Shown here one piece after another: positions 60,401 to 64,000 of a DNA stretch of 64,000 bases. Every line of letters begins with the position of its first letter. Positions within the stretch are counted from its first letter, which is position 1. The notes under the pieces were generated by a model that was given only the letters and a program-made list of their open reading frames with translations, had not been told where the DNA came from and searched no databases. Source of the DNA: Silurus meridionalis (Eukaryota > Chordata > Actinopteri > Siluriformes > Siluridae); NCBI RefSeq assembly GCF_014805685.1, contig NC_060906.1:18668164-18732163 (forward strand), written 5' to 3'. The position numbers and the translations under genes are program-made.

Positions 60401-63400
60401 ACCAAGTGCGGCTTTCACCTCCCGTTCATCACATAACATTTAACAACAAAAGGCATAACTAACAGCAGAGATTCACCAGTATACAATACAACACCTGTAG
60501 CAGCTGTAAGGCTTGATTTTTCCACCACTTTCGCGAGTTCCTCTGCGGCTGCACCGAGATAACTGACGTTAAATGGTAAATTTTTTCCCCCTCGTGCTCG
60601 ACATAACCGATAAAAAATGCTTAGACAAAGCGAGAATTTGGCGGTTCCACTTCAAAAACGTCGACTTAATAGGGTTGTCGAGGTAACCGAGGTCGAGATA
60701 AGTGGGTTCCACTGTATTTAAAAAATTATAAATAAAAATACATTTTATATGACTGAAAAATATAAAAAGGTAAACGCACTGTACTTGGTTTTCTTTATGT
60801 TTTAGTTTGAAATTATCCCAAACTTTGGAAACTTTCGGTCGTTTTCTTTGGCCTGATTCTGACTTCATGTCTCGCAATTCCAACTTCATTCAACACAATC
60901 CTGACTTCTTTACTCTTAAACATGTCTAGTGCATCCACTGTGATCCATGTAGCCTGAACGGCTGTAGCCTCCTCTGCTTCATCGGTCGTGTTCTCTCCAG
61001 TGATAGTAGACTTTGTTTGCCAAATCCCTTTGAATCGCGTGGTAGCAAACCTTTTTTTTTATGTAGTAAAAACGGGCTTTCACATAAATCTACTCCCTGT
61101 TCCTCAATTTTTTTTTTACTCTCCAGCATCTTCTGTGTTCACTAGTCCAGATCGCTCCAGCAGGTGGTGCGTCAGTAGTTAAAATCCGTGGGGAAACGCA
61201 ATGCTCCGTGTGTAGTTAAATAGACTAAATGGAGCATCGAGGTGAATAATTTGAGGAATCGTTTTAGCTCTAGTTCTAATTGATTTAGAATAGAACACCA
61301 AGTATCATGCTTTGGGGCAAAACCACGGTTTGGAACACCACAAGCTTTGCTCTAAAGAAGTGAGAACTCCAGGCATGCAACACCTCGCAGTCCACCAATA
61401 ACCATGGAATTGATCAAATATAAAACGGCAGTTAAGTTGTGCTACACCTATGCAGTAATGTCCATTTAAGATCTGTACGCATGTCAACTTATCATTGCGG
61501 AAATAGTGTCGATAAATAAATAAATAAAAACACTTATCTAGCAGTTTATCTTGGACTTTATCTTGACCTGAAACTCATACAATACACATTATGCTGTACT
61601 CTTTTGTACCAAACTGTACACAGTCACTGTACCCACTATTAGCATACACATGTAATATGAAGGAAACATTTCTTTTTCAACTGAACTATTTATAAAAAAA
61701 AAACTAGCCGTATGTCGATAAGAGTAAAAAATAGAGCTGTGTTAATGCTTTATACAAAGCACGTTATGGGTGTGAGACGGATCTTTTAAACTAATGTTTA
61801 AATAATGTTTCTTCCTAAAATGTAGTTAAGAGTTGAGTTCAGCTAGCATAGTAGTCCCTTTTTCTCTTTTTTTCTATAAAGTATTTTCCTTTTTTGGGGA
61901 GAAAAAAAAAAAAAAAAAAAAAACACAGTTTGACTGTACAGACAAAATGTTCAGGCAATAAAACCTTTATTATACCATATGTCTCAGTCCAAATTATTAC
62001 ACAACTTGACAAGAAACCCTACACCTGGTTTAACCAGTATTTTGGCGGGAAACAGATTAAAAACACTGATCCAAGCCTGGACTTGTGTTATATTATGTTG
62101 AAGGCGTTTCTCTTCTCACCTTCTGATGAAACTGCTGAGGTCAATGTCTGTGTTTTAAAATAAAATCCAGTCATGTTACTACTATTAGATGCTACTTCAC
62201 CAATCTCACTGCATCCCAGATACAGGCTTGAACCAATACAGAGAAGGTGCAATTCTACTCAGATGTGCACCATGTTGATTCTGGAACATCGACGTTTCAC
62301 AATAATACGTGAACACCGCACGTGTGCGCTTATTTATAATTCCTTCAGACTGCTAGCTACATAGCCAAGTGCTAGACTTCTATTCTTTATATGATCTAGT
62401 CAGAGTAACTCTCTCTATGTTCACCTCACAAATTAAATCTAGTATCCAAAATTTACCAGCACATTTAATATCATCAAATTAACACTAGCAGCTTTATATA
62501 TTAAAACCAATGATCATAACAGCTTTTTAGCAAGAGAGCTAACATCAGCTACTACTTCACCCTGCAATTAAAACCAACAAAAGTTGCCATCCAGTGTCGC
62601 GCGCTACTCATTTGTTGGCGACACAAAATTGCAAACAGCTACCAAGTTACCTAAAAGGTATATTATTGCCAATTACACCAATCAGGCAAAACCTTATGGT
62701 CACCTGCCAAATACAGTGTTGGTCCCCTTTTGCTGCCAAAACAGTTCTGACCCATTGAGCATTAATAGAATCAACTTCTTCAGCAGTTTGAGCTACAGGA
62801 GATCATCTGCTGGTTCGGACTACACAGTTCAGCCTTCACTCCTAACGTGCATCAATGAGCCTCGGCCGCCCACAACCCTGTCGCTGGTTCACCACTGTTC
62901 CTTCCTTGGAGCACTTTTGATAGATACTGACCACTGCAGACCAGGAACATCCAACAGGAGCTGCAGTTTTGGAGACCCAGCTGCCTAGACATCACAATTT
63001 AGACATCTAGACAACTCAAATTTTACACTCACCAATTTTTCCTGCTTTTAACACATCAACTTTGAGGACAAAATGTTCACTTGCTGCCTAATAACAAAGA
63101 GAATAATAAAGAGATCACTGTTCTTCACTTTACGGCTCATAAAGTTATGCCTGATCGGTGTATAAAGTCTATAGCATCCTGGACTGGGTGTCGATTTACA
63201 GAATAAAACTAAATCGTTGATATAATTTGATAGGAATTTTTTTTCTGATCACTGACCTCATCAAGTCCTCGACCTTGTCGTCAACATCCATCTCTTCCTC
63301 CGTCCCATCAAACCCATACGGCCTCACCGCCACGGCTGCCGCAGTGTTTCCTGCCTGATAACGGGGTGGAGACAGTTTCCCGTTGGCTGACCCGTTTTGC

Positions 63401-63747
63401 GTAACAGCGACCAGTGAGACGGGTGGTGAGGTGGCGTAGCTGTTGCTCGGTGACGGGGAGAGGAACTGAGTCTGCGTGGCGGTGGTGGCAGTAGACACGG
63501 CCATGTGGGAGGTGGAGCTTTCATTGGTGCCATGTGAGGGGGCGGGGTCAGATCCAGAGGGAGCAGGGCCACAGGAGGAGGAGGCGGAGCCACGGCGCCC
63601 AAACTTGTCTCCGTGCTCTCGGTCGAGACGCTCCAGTGTGTCCAGTGCATGAACTATCTCGGGCTTGGTCATGCCGCTCCGCCGTAGCCGCTGCAGCAGA
63701 TCAATCTGCTCGATGGTGAAGCGCGGCTCGTCTGTATACTGGGACAT
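47823..63747 (-). CDS. hmbox1: Homeobox-containing protein 1 (HMBOX1/HOT1), 9 coding exons
   Basis: HMBOX1 is a nuclear HNF1-related homeodomain protein described as a transcriptional repressor and as a direct telomere-repeat binder (HOT1/TAH1). Exons in transcript order: 63257-63747, 58756-58841, 58365-58475, 56310-56463, 53527-53609, 51645-51740, 49381-49475, 48058-48141, 47823-47966. All phases agree and give 447 codons plus stop, against about 420 in human by recall. Domains: HNF1-like N-terminus (residues 9-55, FTIEQIDLLQRLRRSG), a Ser/Thr-rich linker, a POU-specific-like helix region (about 164-228, RRISQAVVAQVTGISQSRIS) and an atypical homeodomain (about 263-338; VYNWFANRRKEIKRR in helix 3). 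It ends in DIKTEALDDD. The start at 63747 lies one base after a CAG acceptor; human has a few more residues from an upstream exon, so a further exon may lie beyond 64000. Confidence 0.95.
48058..48141 (-). CDS. hmbox1: HMBOX1 exon 8, additional 28-codon exon
   Basis: An 84-base phase 0-0 exon with a CCCAG acceptor and a CAG-GTAATG donor encodes ACDLPYFEKRQLARPFG and FYRLEPTSPTQ. It falls between NDYTEQ (exon 7) and DDSTNNADHQDPIS (exon 9), which are adjacent in the human 420-residue form as I recall it. Because both flanking phases are 0, it can be included or skipped without a frameshift. Its open frame and clean splice sites support coding use. Confidence 0.75.
48881..49092 (+). repeat. Interspersed repeat, family A copy
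   Basis: This contains TCAAGTCATGTTTATTTCTA, GACATTGTCTCAAAGCAGC, TTTATCCCTGATGATCAGCC, GGAAAAACTCCCTTAGATG and CCTTGAGAGGAGACGCAAAA, the same order as 18553-18805. It lies in HMBOX1 intron 7 (48142-49380). Nothing else is recognised in that intron. Confidence 0.65.
49888..50688. mobile_element. hAT/Charlie-like MITE (801 bp) with perfect 8-bp target duplication
   Basis: The left end is CACGGGGTCTCCAAA and the right end is TTTGGAGACCCCTG. The flanks are identical 8-mers GTGTACAT (49880-49887 and 50689-50696). Subterminal CCTGTGGACCAAATATGGCC and ACAGAACCGGCCCCCAATAA are the usual hAT-Charlie style edges. No transposase frame exists. It lies in HMBOX1 intron 6 (49476-51644). Confidence 0.9.
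52074..52153. repeat. (CA)n microsatellite, HMBOX1 intron 5
   Basis: About 38 CA dinucleotides are followed by ATATGTGTGTGTGTATATATACACACAC, a partly palindromic end. Confidence 0.95.
52178..52944. mobile_element. Non-autonomous DNA transposon with 'TTATAGTCCGAAAAATACGG' ends
   Basis: The left edge CACTAATTTCTGGACTATTAAG and right edge GCGGCTTATAGTCCGAAAAA (then TACGGTGTGTG) are imperfect inverted repeats. Left subterminal ATAAGCTGCACCC and right GAAAAATTCATAAATAAGCC follow the usual pattern of this abundant fish repeat. A (TA)n tract follows at 52958-52991. There is no transposase. It lies in HMBOX1 intron 5 (51741-53526). Confidence 0.65.
53384..53440 (+). mobile_element. SINE tail fragment
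   Basis: GCAAAGCTCTGGACAATGGCG and TCTGCTAAATGCCACAAATG followed by TATGTGTAAATG form the 3' end of a V-SINE-type element. The head is not seen; a (GA)n-rich stretch precedes it. Confidence 0.6.
54000..55500 (-). mobile_element. Degenerate LINE (L2/Rex-like), 3' part
   Basis: Minus-strand frames between 55116 and 54177 carry linker and RT pieces: RKLKQMLQNNSMKEVWEGMK, VPRLWKTSWIIPVPK, then HALDPLQFAYQENVEVEDAI (RT block), and PCFTDRLRKLFLPHSMRLFN. Much of the RT core is missing between HLDSASGA and the C-terminal part. The minus-strand 3' end near 54010 reads AATTTCCCATTGGGATGAAT followed by AAAGTGTCTGTCTC, a tail typical of fish LINEs. It is inactive. It lies in HMBOX1 intron 4 (53610-56309). 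Confidence 0.75.
55505..55690 (+). pseudogene. Tc1-like transposon fragment, DNA-binding part and end
   Basis: The plus-strand frame includes LIDARGERRLVCVVRSTVTQT and AKEVDVNARRVRTVGSTRW, the N-terminal part of the Tc1 transposase family whose internally deleted relatives are at 24660-25805 and 61955-63163. It ends GGTCATAATGTTTTGCCTGA then TCAGTGTGT, a Tc1 end. It is only about 60 codons long and broken. Confidence 0.7.
55808..56068 (+). mobile_element. tRNA-derived SINE
   Basis: The plus strand has an A-box-like GAAAGCTCAGCTACTGAGG, TACTGATCGGAAAGTTAGGG, a B-box-like GGGTTCAAGCGTGG, then CACCAAGCTGCCATGCC, CAAGGCTCTTAACCCTTTA and a tail AAAGAATTTCACTGTGCTG ending AATAAAGCTTCTG. It is a full-length-looking copy adjoining the Tc1 fragment in HMBOX1 intron 4. 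Confidence 0.7.
57018..57510. repeat. Possible foldback DNA element
   Basis: Edges CCATGTCCACACTAATAAGTG and AAACGGTATGGACACATTTT are weakly inverted. The interior has GTCCACACGGCTACAGCG and multiple AAAACG strings, as in fish elements with 'GTCCACAC' ends. Similar sequence occurs in KIF13B intron 26 (about 30375-30620). The boundaries are uncertain. Confidence 0.35.
57350..57411. repeat. (CTAT)n microsatellite, HMBOX1 intron 3
   Basis: About 15 CTAT units are followed by a poly-T run at 57423-57445. A short (AAC)n tract lies at 57951-57970. Confidence 0.95.
59530..61277 (-). mobile_element. hAT element remnant with BED finger, split by a Tigger-like MITE
   Basis: The left edge CAGGGCTGTAGCTATCGATT, with TTACTCGATTAATCG nearby, and the right edge GAGGAATCGTTTTAGCTCTAG are decayed ends of the hAT type with 'GGGCTGCAACTAACGATT' termini. 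The minus-strand frame 60569-60889 encodes KRPKVSKVWDNFKLKHKENQ followed by VQC, the start of a BED zinc finger, then stops. The transposase core is absent. It is interrupted at 59815-60714 by another element. It lies in HMBOX1 intron 1 (58842-63256). Confidence 0.6.
59815..60714. mobile_element. Tigger/pogo-like element (900 bp) with TA duplication
   Basis: The left end CAGTGGAACCCGGTTATGTCG (after TA, 59813-59814) and right end TCGAGATAAGTGGGTTCCACTG (before TA, 60715-60716) are inverted repeats of TcMar-Tigger style. Subterminal GTTGCC…AACCGA and GAGGTAACCGAGGTCGAG add a second inverted layer. The internal frames (for example 60101-60436) show no transposase motif. It is nested in the hAT remnant. 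Confidence 0.85.
61955..63163. mobile_element. Tc1-derived composite repeat, copy 2
   Basis: Nearly identical to 24660-25805 from ACTTGTGTTATATTATGTTG onward, with a module (61973-62673) followed by an internally deleted Tc1 element (62674 ACACCAATCAGGCAAAACC to 63163, ending CCTGATCGGTGTA). It lacks the first Tc1 left end seen in copy 1, and has an extra segment CATCCAGTGTCGCGCGCTAC near 62588. It lies in HMBOX1 intron 1. Confidence 0.8.
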
Positions 63748-63748
63748 C

Positions 63749-64000
63749 CTGGTGAAAAAAGGAGGGAAAACATTTTACATTTCTGTGAGACAAGAAACTG
63801 GGTTAAGCGGTAAATATTTAGACAGCAGGGCCGGAGATCATGAAATATGACTTGTCTGTATTTAAGACATTTTTCTCGACAGTCCTGGTCATGTTAACCA
63901 GGTTAATTTTTACCCATTTTACATCTGTGAGAAGTTTAGGATTCATGGTTATTCATTACAGCTTTAGGGGTTATCAGTCAAGCAAAACTTGTCAGCATAT
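63749..64000 (-). other. Sequence upstream of HMBOX1 first read exon
   Basis: On the minus strand this ends TTTTTTCACCAG before the exon, so it is most likely intron. I see no further exon, promoter signature or repeat in it. Confidence 0.5.

Noticed and set aside
60101..60462. Coding frames inside the Tigger-like element as a transposase
   Set aside because: No DDE or CENP-B-type DNA-binding motif; frames are short and Cys/Pro-rich without family resemblance.

Overview
The window is vertebrate genomic DNA. It shows long genes split into short exons with GT-AG introns, dense (CA)n, (GT)n and GATA-type microsatellites, and abundant tRNA-derived SINEs, L2-type and RTE-type LINEs, and Tc1, hAT and Tigger/pogo-like DNA transposons. 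This repeat mix, together with protein matches recalled from vertebrate families, points to a teleost fish, probably an otophysan such as a catfish. The species call is inference; the gene calls come from reading exons directly.

Three genes account for all convincing coding sequence. (1) Bases 963-7773, minus strand: the first seven coding exons (203 codons) of INTS9, Integrator complex subunit 9; the gene continues off the left edge. (2) Bases 10501-41124, plus strand: a complete kinesin-3 gene, KIF13B type, read here as 40 coding exons and 1,894 codons plus stop. It has a kinesin motor, FHA domain, KIF1/KIF13 stalk and a C-terminal CAP-Gly domain. (3) Bases 47823-63747, minus strand: HMBOX1 (HOT1/TAH1), read as nine coding exons and 447 codons, with an HNF1-like N-terminus, a POU-specific-like region and an atypical homeodomain. 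KIF13B and HMBOX1 are convergent; INTS9 and KIF13B are divergent.

The INTS9-KIF13B gap (7774-10500) holds the likely promoters and a striking 1.55-kb minisatellite of about 38 copies of a roughly 41-bp unit, ending about 150 bases before the KIF13B start codon. The KIF13B-HMBOX1 gap (41125-47822) holds both 3' untranslated regions plus small DNA transposons.

Introns and gaps are loaded with mobile elements, several nested: a LINE inside a SINE, a hAT MITE inside a Tc1 transposase, and a Tigger-like MITE inside a hAT element. Four MITE copies keep recognisable ends with target-site duplications. The three genes are housekeeping or trafficking genes that sit together in other vertebrates; I see no operon-like functional cooperation and no new multi-gene system. 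The most interesting items are the minisatellite, repeat-embedded splice sites in KIF13B, a candidate GC-AG intron, an extra HMBOX1 exon, and a pair of direct repeats 37 kb apart.
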